From DASVNK01 sp036383895 (GTDB taxonomy: Bacteria; Verrucomicrobiota; Verrucomicrobiia; Limisphaerales; SXQI01): a stretch of 64,000 nt of DNA. The notes under the pieces were generated by a model. That model saw only the letters and a program-made list of their open reading frames with translations, did no database searches and was not told the DNA's origin. The translations under genes and the position numbers were made by a program. Location of the stretch: NCBI GenBank assembly GCA_036383895.1, contig DASVNK010000054.1, positions 1 to 64,000 of the forward strand, written 5' to 3'. The first letter of the stretch is position 1; the number at the start of each line of letters is the position of its first letter. This document shows positions 15,932-23,402 of this stretch, piece by piece.

Positions 15932-16777
15932 ATGCCAGTTAAGAGTTTCAGACCGTTAACGCCGTCGACGCGATACATCACCATCGCGAATTACGACGAG
16001 ATCACGAAGCGCAAGCCGGAGAAGAGCCTGGTTTACACCCGCAAGAAGACGGGTGGCCGCAATTCTTATGGTCGCGTAACGAGCCGCGGTCGTGGCCAGG
16101 GCCACAAGCAGAAGGTCCGCACGGTTGATTTCAAGCGGAACCGCCACGGTGTGGAAGCAAAGGTGATTGCGATCGAATACGATCCGATTCGCACCGCGCG
16201 TTTGGCTCTCCTGGAATACAAGGACGGCGAGAAGCGTTACATCATCGCTCCGGTCGGCCTGAAAGTGGGCGCGACTCTGAACAGTGGTCCTGCTGCTCCT
16301 CCGGATGTCGGCAATGCGCTTCCATTGAAGAACATTCCGATCGGTATCACGATTCACAATTTGGAACTGACCCCAGGTCGCGGCGGACAGATGGTTCGCA
16401 CGGCCGGTGTTGGCGCGACGTTGATGTCGCGTGACGAAGGTTATGCGCAGGTGCGTTTGCCTTCCGGCGAAATTCGCCGCATTAACGAGAATTGCCTGGC
16501 GACCGTCGGCCAAGTGGGCAATCCCGAGCACGAAAACGTGATCCTCGGCAAGGCAGGTCGGGCGCGTCATCGCGGTATCCGTCCGTTGAGCCGTGGTGTT
16601 GCTAAGAACCCGGTGGACCATCCGATGGGTGGTGGTGCGGGTAAGACTTCCGGCGGTGGCCATCCGGTCACTCCCTGGGGTGTGATCACAAAGGGTTACA
16701 AGACCCGTCCGAAGTTCAAGTTCAGCAATCGATTTATTGTGGTGCGCCGTGATGGACGCCCACCCAAAGTTAAGTAA
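15932..16777 (+). CDS. rplB: 50S ribosomal protein L2
   Basis: This 281-residue L2 is essential for subunit joining and peptidyl transfer. The RNA-binding domain (residues ~60-200) and the C-terminal signature HPMGGGAGKTSGGGHPVTPW, containing the functionally important His, are intact. The start MPVKSFRPLTPSTRYIT is normal. rpsS follows after 3 nt. Confidence 0.98.
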   Translation: MPVKSFRPLTPSTRYITIANYDEITKRKPEKSLVYTRKKTGGRNSYGRVTSRGRGQGHKQKVRTVDFKRNRHGVEAKVIAIEYDPIRTARLALLEYKDGEKRYIIAPVGLKVGATLNSGPAAPPDVGNALPLKNIPIGITIHNLELTPGRGGQMVRTAGVGATLMSRDEGYAQVRLPSGEIRRINENCLATVGQVGNPEHENVILGKAGRARHRGIRPLSRGVAKNPVDHPMGGGAGKTSGGGHPVTPWGVITKGYKTRPKFKFSNRFIVVRRDGRPPKVK

Positions 16778-16780
16778 TAT

Positions 16781-17065
16781 ATGGGACGTTCAATCAAGAA
16801 GGGTCCGTTTGTTGAGACCCATGTGCTGGAGAAGATCTCCAAGCTTAACGCCTCCGGTGGGGCGAAGAAGCCGATCAAAACCTGGTCGCGCCGTTCGACG
16901 ATTACCCCGGAATTTGTCGGCCACACATTCAACGTTCATAACGGCAAGATTTTTCAGCCGGTGTTCGTGACCGAAAACATGGTCGGCCACAAGCTCGGCG
17001 AATTTGCGTTGACCCGCACGTTCAAAAAACACGGTGCGCACACAGCGAAAGCGGAAGCGAAGTAG
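16781..17065 (+). CDS. rpsS: 30S ribosomal protein S19
   Basis: S19 of 94 residues sits on the 30S head and contacts the A-site finger through bridge B1a. The family core begins MGRSIKKGPFVETHVLEKI. It includes the strands around WSRRSTITPEFVGHTFNVHN and the conserved GHKLGEFALTRTFKKH. Only one base separates its stop from the rplV start. Confidence 0.97.
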   Translation: MGRSIKKGPFVETHVLEKISKLNASGGAKKPIKTWSRRSTITPEFVGHTFNVHNGKIFQPVFVTENMVGHKLGEFALTRTFKKHGAHTAKAEAK

Positions 17066-17066
17066 T

Positions 17067-17411
17067 ATGGAAGTTCAGGCCATTACAAAGAACGTGCGGA
17101 TGTCCGCACAGAAGATGCGCGAAGTGGTGCGCCAGATCCAGGGATTGCCAGCGCTGCATGCGGTGGCGGTGCTCGGAGCTGTGCCGCGCAAAGGCGCGCG
17201 CCTGGTGCAAAAGACTTTGAAGAGTGCGATTGCCAATGCGGAGAACAATAATTCGCTGCGTCCGGAAACGTTGATCGTGAAGGAAGCGGTCGCCGGCACA
17301 GCAACGAGTTTCAAGCGCGTGATTCCGAAGGCACGTGGTTCGATGGGCCCGATCGTGAAGCGCAATTGCCACATCAAAATCATTTTAACTGACAATAATT
17401 CTGCTGAGTAA
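17067..17411 (+). CDS. rplV: 50S ribosomal protein L22
   Basis: Starting at ATG 17067 gives 114 residues beginning MEVQAITKNVRMSAQKMREV, which matches the family start. An upstream ATG at 17034 lies inside rpsS and only adds out-of-family residues. The tunnel-lining beta-hairpin is in the region FKRVIPKARGSMGPIVKRN; changes there give macrolide resistance in other bacteria. rpsC starts two nt after its stop. Confidence 0.96.
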   Translation: MEVQAITKNVRMSAQKMREVVRQIQGLPALHAVAVLGAVPRKGARLVQKTLKSAIANAENNNSLRPETLIVKEAVAGTATSFKRVIPKARGSMGPIVKRNCHIKIILTDNNSAE

Positions 17412-17413
17412 GT

Positions 17414-18121
17414 ATGGGACAAAAGACAAATCCTATCGGCCTTCGCATCGCGCTGAACAAAGATTGGCGCTCCAAGTGGTACGCCGAAAAGAAAGAGTTC
17501 GGCAAGCTGCTGGACGAAGACCGTAAGATTCGCGAGCTGCTCAAGAAGAAGCTCGAAGGCGCATCCGTGCCGCGCATCGGCATCGAGCGCGCCGCGACCC
17601 GTTGCCGCATCACTATTTATACCGCTCGTCCCGGCGTTGTCATTGGCCGCAAAGGTTCCGAAATCGACAAGATCAAGGAAGAGATCAGCAAGATGACCGG
17701 CAAGGAAATCTACGTTGACATCCAGGAAGTCAAAAATCCTGAAATCGACGCGCAGCTGGTTGCTGAAAATATCGCCCTGCAGTTGGAACGTCGTATTTCG
17801 TTCCGCCGCGCAATGAAGAAAGCGGTCCAGACCGCGATGGATTTCAAAGCGGTGGGAATCAAAGTGCGTTGCGCTGGCCGTCTCGGTGGCGCGGAACTCG
17901 CGCGCGTTGAGTCCTATCACGAAGGCAGCGTTCCGCTGCACACATTGCGCGCGGAGATCGATTACGGATTTACCGAAGCTTTGACCGTTTACGGAAAGCT
18001 CGGCGTAAAAGTTTGGGTGTGTAAGGGTGAGAAAAAGCCTGAAAAGGCGAAGAGCCCTGAAGTTCGCCGCGCGGAAGCCGAAGCAGCCGCGGCTGCAGCT
18101 GGAACACCGGTGGGCAAGTAA
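17414..18121 (+). CDS. rpsC: 30S ribosomal protein S3
   Basis: This 235-residue S3 forms part of the mRNA entry tunnel. The N-terminal type II KH domain is present with the GXXG-type loop in VIGRKGSEIDKIKEEI, followed by RRISFRRAMKKAVQ and the C-terminal domain (CAGRLGGAELARVESYHEG). An Ala/Glu-rich tail (AEAEAAAAAAGTPVGK) closes the protein. It is followed by rplP after a 35-nt gap. Confidence 0.98.
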   Translation: MGQKTNPIGLRIALNKDWRSKWYAEKKEFGKLLDEDRKIRELLKKKLEGASVPRIGIERAATRCRITIYTARPGVVIGRKGSEIDKIKEEISKMTGKEIYVDIQEVKNPEIDAQLVAENIALQLERRISFRRAMKKAVQTAMDFKAVGIKVRCAGRLGGAELARVESYHEGSVPLHTLRAEIDYGFTEALTVYGKLGVKVWVCKGEKKPEKAKSPEVRRAEAEAAAAAAGTPVGK

Positions 18122-18156
18122 CAGAGTAGAAACGTTTTTAGCAGGAGAGATTTGTT

Positions 18157-18579
18157 ATGGCGATGATGCCGGCAAGAGTAAAGTACCGCAAAATGCAGCG
18201 GGGTGCGCGTCGAGGACTAGCCACGCGCGGCAACGCAGTGGCGTTTGGCGAGTACGGATTGCAGGCGCTGGAACGCTGCTGGATGGATACCAAGCAGATC
18301 GAAGCAGCGCGTGTCGCGATTACCCGTTTCATGAAACGGCGTGGCAAAGTTTGGATCCGCATTTTCCCGGACAAGAGCTTCACCAAGAAGCCACTGGAAG
18401 TCCGAATGGGAACCGGTAAAGGCGGTGTGGAATCGTGGGTCGCGGTGATTCGTCCGGCGAATGTGTTGTTCGAAGTGGACGGCGTGCCCGAGGCAGTGGC
18501 GCGTGAAGCGATGCGCCTGGCGGCGGCAAAGTTGCCGATCCGCACGAAGTTCATGTCGCGTCATGCCATGGCTGCTTAA
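18157..18579 (+). CDS. rplP: 50S ribosomal protein L16
   Basis: L16, 140 residues, contacts the A-site tRNA and helps assemble the P site. It starts MAMMPARVKYRKMQRG and includes the family stretch RGLATRGNAVAFGEYGLQAL. The sequence KVWIRIFPDKSFTKKPLEVR contains the arginine hydroxylated by YcfD in some bacteria. Length and ends are normal. A purine-rich GGAGAG precedes the start. Confidence 0.97.
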   Translation: MAMMPARVKYRKMQRGARRGLATRGNAVAFGEYGLQALERCWMDTKQIEAARVAITRFMKRRGKVWIRIFPDKSFTKKPLEVRMGTGKGGVESWVAVIRPANVLFEVDGVPEAVAREAMRLAAAKLPIRTKFMSRHAMAA

Positions 18580-18612
18580 TCAGCTTAACCATTTGATTCG
18601 CGAGAAGAGAAC

Positions 18613-18825
18613 ATGAAGAAGACCCAGAAATCGGAATTTAAAGATTCAACAGCGCCGGAGTTGCAGGCCAAGGGCCGCGACTTGCGCCAGGAGCTGTTCA
18701 ACCTGCGTTTGCAGCAGGCCAGCAGCCAGCTCGAGAAGCCGAGCCGCATGCGCACCATTCGCAAGGATATCGCGCGCATCGAAACCCAATTGTCCGTCCT
18801 GCGAAACACAAAGAAAGCCGCTTAA
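18613..18825 (+). CDS. rpmC: 50S ribosomal protein L29
   Basis: The 70-residue two-helix protein lies near the tunnel exit beside L23. The core motif ELQAKGRDLRQELFNLRLQQ, then PSRMRTIRKDIARIETQL, is diagnostic. A few extra lysines precede the first helix. Its neighbours rplP and rpsQ are in the conserved order. Confidence 0.96.
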   Translation: MKKTQKSEFKDSTAPELQAKGRDLRQELFNLRLQQASSQLEKPSRMRTIRKDIARIETQLSVLRNTKKAA

Positions 18826-18837
18826 TTTTAGCTCCAT

Positions 18838-19149
18838 ATGGTTGATACAGCTCCAACAGCGACAGCAGAGACGAACGAACGCACGATCCGCAAGGAACGC
18901 ACCGGCGAGGTGATTTCCGACAAGATGAACAAGACGATCGTGGTCCGCGTGGAACGCCGTTTCCAGCACCCGCGGTTCAAGAAGGTGGTCACCTCCTTCA
19001 AGAAGTTCTATGCGCACGACGAAAAGAACGAGGCGAAAGTCGGTGATCTGGTGTTGATCGCCGAGACGCGTCCGCTTTCGAAAACCAAGTCATGGCGCCT
19101 GGTGCAGGTCGTGGAAAAGAATAAATCGGTCCAGCCGGTCGCTGAGTAG
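18838..19149 (+). CDS. rpsQ: 30S ribosomal protein S17
   Basis: This 103-residue S17 is an OB-fold protein binding the 5' domain of 16S rRNA. The core runs from RTGEVISDKMNKTIVVRVER to AETRPLSKTKSWRLVQVVE. A ~17-residue Thr/Ala/Glu-rich stretch (VDTAPTATAETNER) precedes the usual start, and there is a short tail. The upstream ATG at 18838 is the only ATG before the core. Confidence 0.96.
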   Translation: MVDTAPTATAETNERTIRKERTGEVISDKMNKTIVVRVERRFQHPRFKKVVTSFKKFYAHDEKNEAKVGDLVLIAETRPLSKTKSWRLVQVVEKNKSVQPVAE

Positions 19150-19190
19150 ATGGGTTCGCGCGTGTCGAGACACGAGATTTTGAGGTAAGT

Positions 19191-19556
19191 ATGTTGCAGA
19201 TTCGCTCTATTCTAGATGTTGCCGATAATACGGGCGCGAAACGCGCCGCCGCTATCGGCGTGATTGGCCGGAACCAGATGTATGCTGGCATCGGCGATGT
19301 GATCAAAGCCCATATCAAGGAAGCTGCTCCGGACGGAACAGTGAAAAAGGGCGATGTGGTGAACGCAGTGATAGTGCGAACCAGGCAGGCAATTCGCCGG
19401 AATGACGGAAGCTATTTGCGCTTCGATTCCAACGCGATCGTGATCATCGACAAGGAAAACAATCCGCGCGGCACACGCATTTTCGGGCCGGTTGCACGCG
19501 AACTGCGCGACAAGAAGTTCATGAAGATCATTTCGCTGGCCCCGGAAGTTATTTGA
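19191..19556 (+). CDS. rplN: 50S ribosomal protein L14
   Basis: The 121-residue L14 forms part of the subunit interface and is the target of the silencing factor RsfS. It starts MLQIRSILDVADNTGAKRAA and carries the family signature AVIVRTRQAIRRNDGSYLRF. Length is standard. A 41-nt gap separates it from rpsQ, the largest in this stretch. Confidence 0.97.
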   Translation: MLQIRSILDVADNTGAKRAAAIGVIGRNQMYAGIGDVIKAHIKEAAPDGTVKKGDVVNAVIVRTRQAIRRNDGSYLRFDSNAIVIIDKENNPRGTRIFGPVARELRDKKFMKIISLAPEVI

Positions 19557-19568
19557 CGGAAAGAGACT

Positions 19569-19844
19569 ATGGCCAAGCAGCACGTTAAGAAGAACGACGA
19601 AGTAGTGGTGATCTCCGGCACTGAACGCGGTAAGCGCGGCAAAGTGATCGAGGTTCTGGCCGCCAAGCAGCGCGTGATCATCGAAGGAATCAAGATGATC
19701 AAGAAGCATACCAAGCGCAGCCAGCAGAATCCGGAAGGTAAGATTATCGAACGCGAAGGTTCGATCCACCTTTCGAATGTAATGAAAGCAGATTTGTTTG
19801 ATTCGCGCGCAAGCAAGCGCGGGAACGCAACCGCAAAAGCCTAA
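19569..19844 (+). CDS. rplX: 50S ribosomal protein L24
   Basis: L24 of 91 residues is an assembly initiator. The KOW motif is VVVISGTERGKRGKVIEVL, followed by IIEGIKMIKKHTKRS and EGSIHLSNVM. It is somewhat short at the C-terminus compared with the ~104-residue proteobacterial form, lacking the last strand pair, but ends naturally at a TAA. rplE follows after 14 nt. Confidence 0.96.
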   Translation: MAKQHVKKNDEVVVISGTERGKRGKVIEVLAAKQRVIIEGIKMIKKHTKRSQQNPEGKIIEREGSIHLSNVMKADLFDSRASKRGNATAKA

Positions 19845-19858
19845 AGAACGAGGCCGAG

Positions 19859-20401
19859 ATGAAAGCAAGACTTTACCAGAAATATACCAGCGAAGTGCGC
19901 GAAGCTTTGAAGGAAAAGCTTCAGAAAAAGAATGTGCATGAAGTGCCGCGCCTCGAGAAGATCGTGATCAACATGGGCGTGAGCGCGACCCTCGAAAAGG
20001 GCGCCGTGGATGACGCCGCCAAGGACCTCACGCAGATTACCGGGCAGAAGCCGGTCATCTCGAAGGCCCGCAAGAGCATCGCGAACTTCAAGCTGCGCCA
20101 GGGACAAGCGACCGGTTGCTACGTCACGCTCCGCAAGGACATGATGTATGAGTTTTTCGATCGCCTGGTTGCGACCGCGCTGCCACGTATTCGTGACTTT
20201 CGCGGAGTATCCCGTCGCTCGTTCGACGGTCGCGGAAACTATTCGCTCGGTTTGTCTGACCAGACAATTTTCCCGGAAATTGAGTTGGACAAGATCAAGC
20301 GCCAGCAGGGGATGGATATCACGATCGTGACCAACGCGCGCACGAATCAAGACGCGCTCGAGCTGCTCAAAATGATGGGCATGCCCTTCGCAGAAAAATA
20401 G
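19859..20401 (+). CDS. rplE: 50S ribosomal protein L5
   Basis: This 180-residue L5 binds 5S rRNA and contacts P-site tRNA. The family core VPRLEKIVINMGV, the VISKARKSIANFKLRQGQ loop and the C-terminal IFPEIELDKIKRQQGMDITI are intact. The order rplX-rplE-rpsN-rpsH matches the spc cluster of other bacteria. Confidence 0.97.
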   Translation: MKARLYQKYTSEVREALKEKLQKKNVHEVPRLEKIVINMGVSATLEKGAVDDAAKDLTQITGQKPVISKARKSIANFKLRQGQATGCYVTLRKDMMYEFFDRLVATALPRIRDFRGVSRRSFDGRGNYSLGLSDQTIFPEIELDKIKRQQGMDITIVTNARTNQDALELLKMMGMPFAEK

Positions 20402-20424
20402 TAAAATTTGGCTGAGGAAATCGT

Positions 20425-20694
20425 ATGGCAAAGAAATCATGGTTAGAGCGCAATAAGCGCAAGGCCGAAACGGTGAAGAAATACGCCGCGCTTCGCGCCG
20501 AGTTAAAGAAGAAGAAGGATTACGCCGCGCTGGCGCAGCTGCCGCGCGATGCGAGCCCTACCCGCCTGGTGAACCGTTGCTCGATGAGCGGCCGCCGCCA
20601 TGCGTATATCCGCAAATTCGCCTGCTCGCGTTTGACCTTCCGCGAAGGGGCGCTGAACGGGCTGATCCCAGGTGTAACCAAAGCGAGCTGGTAA
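20425..20694 (+). CDS. rpsN: 30S ribosomal protein S14 (zinc-free long form)
   Basis: S14 of 89 residues is the long form. It lacks the paired CXXC of the short zinc-binding S14 and instead has the insert LPRDASPTRLVNRCSMSGRR before the RNA-contacting HAYIRKFACSRLTFRE. The C-terminus GLIPGVTKASW is canonical. It is two nt upstream of rpsH. This zinc-free form contrasts with the zinc-binding L36 (rpmJ) further on. Confidence 0.97.
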   Translation: MAKKSWLERNKRKAETVKKYAALRAELKKKKDYAALAQLPRDASPTRLVNRCSMSGRRHAYIRKFACSRLTFREGALNGLIPGVTKASW

Positions 20695-20695
20695 A

Positions 20696-21082
20696 ATGAG
20701 CGATCCTGTAGCAGACATGTTGACCCGGTTGCGCAACGCAAATAGCGCGTTGTTGCCGGATGTGGAAATCACGCACTCCAAGATGAAGGAGAGCATCGCG
20801 GGCATTCTGAAGCGCGAAGGTTACCTGGCGGATTACTCCGTCGAGGGCGAAAAGCTCAAGAAGATCAAGATCAAACTGAAGTACAATGGCCGCAAAGGGG
20901 TCATCGCTGGTTTGAAACGCGTGAGCAAGCCTGGTCTGCGCCGTTATGTTGGTGCGACGGAGGTTCCCCGCGTGTTGAACGGAATGGGCATCGCGATCAT
21001 TTCCACACCGAAAGGTGTGATGACCGGCCGCGACGCGAAGAAAGAAAATGTAGGCGGCGAGCTCGTCGCTTTCGTTTGGTAA
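20696..21082 (+). CDS. rpsH: 30S ribosomal protein S8
   Basis: The 128-residue S8 nucleates the 16S central domain. It starts MSDPVADMLTRLRNANSAL and ends with the RNA-binding GMGIAIISTPKGVMTGRDAK followed by GGELVAFVW. In E. coli S8 represses its spc operon by binding near rplE; no matching site was recognised there. The ATG is one base after the rpsN stop. Confidence 0.97.
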   Translation: MSDPVADMLTRLRNANSALLPDVEITHSKMKESIAGILKREGYLADYSVEGEKLKKIKIKLKYNGRKGVIAGLKRVSKPGLRRYVGATEVPRVLNGMGIAIISTPKGVMTGRDAKKENVGGELVAFVW

Positions 21083-21093
21083 GGTAAGATTTT

Positions 21094-21630
21094 ATGTCAC
21101 GTATCGGTAAGATTCCGGTCGCCATTCCGCCCAAGGTGAAGGTGGAGGTAAAGGACCGCAAAGTTTTCGTCGAAGGCCCGAAAGGCAAGCTCGATTGGAC
21201 GCTGCCCCGCCGCACCACCGCCAAGGTTGAGAACAACGAGATCGTTGTCGCTCGCCAGTCGGACGATGCGGAATCGAAGGCGCTCCACGGCCTGAGCCGC
21301 GCCTTGATCAATAACATGGTCAAAGGCGTGACCGAAGGTTACGTGAAGAAGCTTGAGATTCAGGGCGTCGGTTTCAAAGCCGCCGTCACTGGCAAGAACG
21401 TCACACTGAGCCTCGGTTACTCGCACCCGATCGTTTATCCTATACCCGATCAGATCAAAGTGACGGTGGAAGAAAACACCAAGATCACTGTGGAAGGCCC
21501 GAACAAGGAAACTGTGGGCCTGGTTGCTTCGGAAATCCGCAGCTACTACCCGCCGGAACCTTACAAAGGCAAGGGCGTCCGTTACTCAGACGAACAGGTC
21601 AAGCGCAAGGAAGGCAAGACGGTTCAATAA
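21094..21630 (+). CDS. rplF: 50S ribosomal protein L6
   Basis: This 178-residue L6 lies at the base of the stalk. Both internal-repeat domains are present: the N-terminal SRIGKIPVAIPPKVKVEV, and a C-terminal half with VKKLEIQGVGFKAAVTGKN and the signature PPEPYKGKGVRYSDE near the end. It is followed by an unusually long 120-nt gap that contains a strong imperfect hairpin, before rplR. Confidence 0.97.
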   Translation: MSRIGKIPVAIPPKVKVEVKDRKVFVEGPKGKLDWTLPRRTTAKVENNEIVVARQSDDAESKALHGLSRALINNMVKGVTEGYVKKLEIQGVGFKAAVTGKNVTLSLGYSHPIVYPIPDQIKVTVEENTKITVEGPNKETVGLVASEIRSYYPPEPYKGKGVRYSDEQVKRKEGKTVQ

Positions 21631-21636
21631 TAAATT

Positions 21637-21687
21637 GGCTTTTCGCGGGCGGGTGCTCATATTCACCGGCCCTGCGAAACGAAAGCC
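21637..21687 (+). promoter_or_regulatory. Long imperfect RNA hairpin in the rplF-rplR gap
   Basis: Four helices stack: GGCTTT (21637-42) with AAAGCC (21682-87), TCGC (43-46) with GCGA (74-77), GGGC (47-50) with GCCC (69-72), and GGTG (52-55) with CACC (64-67). They are separated by a 4-nt bulge (78-81), a 1-nt bulge and one G/G mismatch, and topped by an 8-nt loop. There is no T-run, so it is not a terminator. It lies 64 nt before the rplR start in an otherwise compact operon. It is a good candidate for a protein-binding leader or an mRNA processing site. Confidence 0.6.
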
Positions 21688-21750
21688 GCCAGGTATTTAT
21701 TTGGATTTAGATTAATTGGATTACGGCAAAATCCGTGATCGTAAGACAAC

Positions 21751-22116
21751 ATGAGAATTGAAAAGAAACAGAAACTAAAGCAACTGCGTCGCTGGCGTAT
21801 TCGCAGCAAAGTGCAGGGCACCACTGAGCGCCCCCGCATGGCGGTTTGCTTCACGAACAAGAACATTTACGTTCAGTTCATTGACGATCTCGCCGGCAAG
21901 ACCCTGGCCGCAACTGCGACCACCAGCAAGACAACGCCAGATCGCGATGCGCTTAAAGCAAACGTGAGCAGCGCGCAAACGATCGGTAAGCTCGCCGCTG
22001 AAGCAGCCCGCAGCAAAGGCATCACCAAGGTGGTGTTCGATCGCGCCGGGGCACGTTACCACGGCAAAGTGAAAGCACTGGCGGACGCCGCGCGTGAAGC
22101 TGGTTTGCAATTTTAA
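21751..22116 (+). CDS. rplR: 50S ribosomal protein L18
   Basis: L18 of 121 residues carries 5S rRNA to the large subunit. The conserved stretches are RRWRIRSKVQGTTERPRMAV, the strand pair IYVQFIDDLAGKTLAAT and the C-terminal VVFDRAGARYHGKVKALADA. No strong Shine-Dalgarno is visible before the ATG. The 120-nt upstream gap with a hairpin suggests separate control. Confidence 0.97.
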   Translation: MRIEKKQKLKQLRRWRIRSKVQGTTERPRMAVCFTNKNIYVQFIDDLAGKTLAATATTSKTTPDRDALKANVSSAQTIGKLAAEAARSKGITKVVFDRAGARYHGKVKALADAAREAGLQF

Positions 22117-22134
22117 GTTAAGGAGAATTTTATT

Positions 22135-22875
22135 GTGGCAGATATTGAGAATCCCCAGAACGCTGGAGTAACCCCGGCCGCTGAGAACGTCGAAGCAACA
22201 GCCGCTCCAGCCGGCGCCGCACAGCAGGCGCCGCAAGCACAACAAGGCGGCTACCAGGGCGGCGGCCAGCAAGGCGGTGGTTTCCGCGGTCGTGGTGGTC
22301 ACGGCGGACGCGGGGGTGGTGGCGGTGGCGGCGGACGTGGTCCGCGTCGTCCGCGCGACGGCGAATTCCAGCGCGAGCAGAGCGACCTCAGCGAGAAAGT
22401 CATTTTTATTAACCGCTCTTCCAAAGTTGTGAAGGGTGGTCGTCGCTTCAGCTTCAGCGCACTGGTTGTTATTGGTGACAAAAAAGGCCGCGTCGGTCTT
22501 GGTCTCGGCAAAGCTGGCGAAGTTGCTGATGCGATCCGCAAGGGCAACGAGGACGCGAAGCATAGCATGGTGAACGTTTCCCTGAAGGACACCACCATCC
22601 CGCACGAAGTTCTCTCCGAATACGGTGGCGCGCGCATTCTCTTGCGTCCTGCTTCTCCTGGAACGGGTATCATCGCCGGGAAAACCGTCCGTGCCGTTGT
22701 TGAATCGGCCGGTGTCAAAGATGTGCTCAGCAAATCGCTCGGTTCCAAGAACGCTTCGAACGTCGCCAAGGCAACTCTTAAAGCGCTGCAGCACCTGCGC
22801 CTGCGCGAAGCGATCTTCAAGGGTCGTGGTATTGAAATCCGTCGTCGTCCGCAGGCTGAACAAGTTCCTGCCTAA
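22135..22875 (+). CDS. rpsE: 30S ribosomal protein S5 with long RGG-rich N-terminal extension
   Basis: The GTG-started product is 246 residues, against ~165 usually. Residues ~1-80 are low complexity: an Ala/Glu/Pro part (EATAAPAGAAQQAPQAQQ), then Gly/Arg/Gln-rich repeats with RGRGG and a run of Gly (residues ~48-68). The S5 core starts near residue 83 (SDLSEKVIFINRSSKVVKGG), with the double-stranded RNA-binding fold and PASPGTGIIAGKTVRAVVE. S5 guards the mRNA entrance and accuracy. rpmD, normally next, is absent; rplO follows after 14 nt. Confidence 0.96.
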   Translation: MADIENPQNAGVTPAAENVEATAAPAGAAQQAPQAQQGGYQGGGQQGGGFRGRGGHGGRGGGGGGGGRGPRRPRDGEFQREQSDLSEKVIFINRSSKVVKGGRRFSFSALVVIGDKKGRVGLGLGKAGEVADAIRKGNEDAKHSMVNVSLKDTTIPHEVLSEYGGARILLRPASPGTGIIAGKTVRAVVESAGVKDVLSKSLGSKNASNVAKATLKALQHLRLREAIFKGRGIEIRRRPQAEQVPA

Positions 22876-22889
22876 ACTTTCTAACGTAT

Positions 22890-23381
22890 ATGCGTCTACA
22901 TAATTTAAAGCCGAATCCGGGAGCCAAACATCGCCGCAAGCGCCTCGGCCAGGGCGAATCCAGCGGTCACGGTAAAACTTCCGGCCGCGGTGGCAAAGGC
23001 CAGAGCGCGCGTTCCGGTAGCTCGATCCGTATCGGATTCGAAGGCGGCCAGATGCCGTTGATCCGCCGCATTCCAAAGCGCGGTTTCAATAACGCGCGTC
23101 ATGCGACCGTTTACGTCCCGGTAAATCTTTCTGATCTGAACCGTTTCGATGACGGCGCACGCGTTGATGAGTTGGCTCTCAAGTCGGTCGGTCTGGCCAA
23201 TGGCAAGTCCGCTGGAGTGAAGATCCTCGGCAACGGCGAAATCACCAAGAAATTGACTGTGATCGCGAGTGCATTCAGCAGCACGGCCCGTGAGAAGATC
23301 GAAGCAAAGGGTGGCACCTGCGAAGTGCCGAAGCCGGAGGCGAAACCGATCCGCAAGGCGGCTGCCCAGCCTGCGAAATAG
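22890..23381 (+). CDS. rplO: 50S ribosomal protein L15
   Basis: This 163-residue L15 is a late-assembly protein. It starts MRLHNLKPNPGAKHRRKRLG, with the Gly-rich GESSGHGKTSGRGGKGQSAR region that threads through 23S rRNA and a C-terminal globular part (VKILGNGEITKKLTVIASAF). A Lys/Pro/Ala tail makes it ~15 residues longer than usual. secY follows after 21 nt. Confidence 0.97.
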   Translation: MRLHNLKPNPGAKHRRKRLGQGESSGHGKTSGRGGKGQSARSGSSIRIGFEGGQMPLIRRIPKRGFNNARHATVYVPVNLSDLNRFDDGARVDELALKSVGLANGKSAGVKILGNGEITKKLTVIASAFSSTAREKIEAKGGTCEVPKPEAKPIRKAAAQPAK

Positions 23382-23402
23382 TCCGGTTACGCCAGGGATT
23401 GC

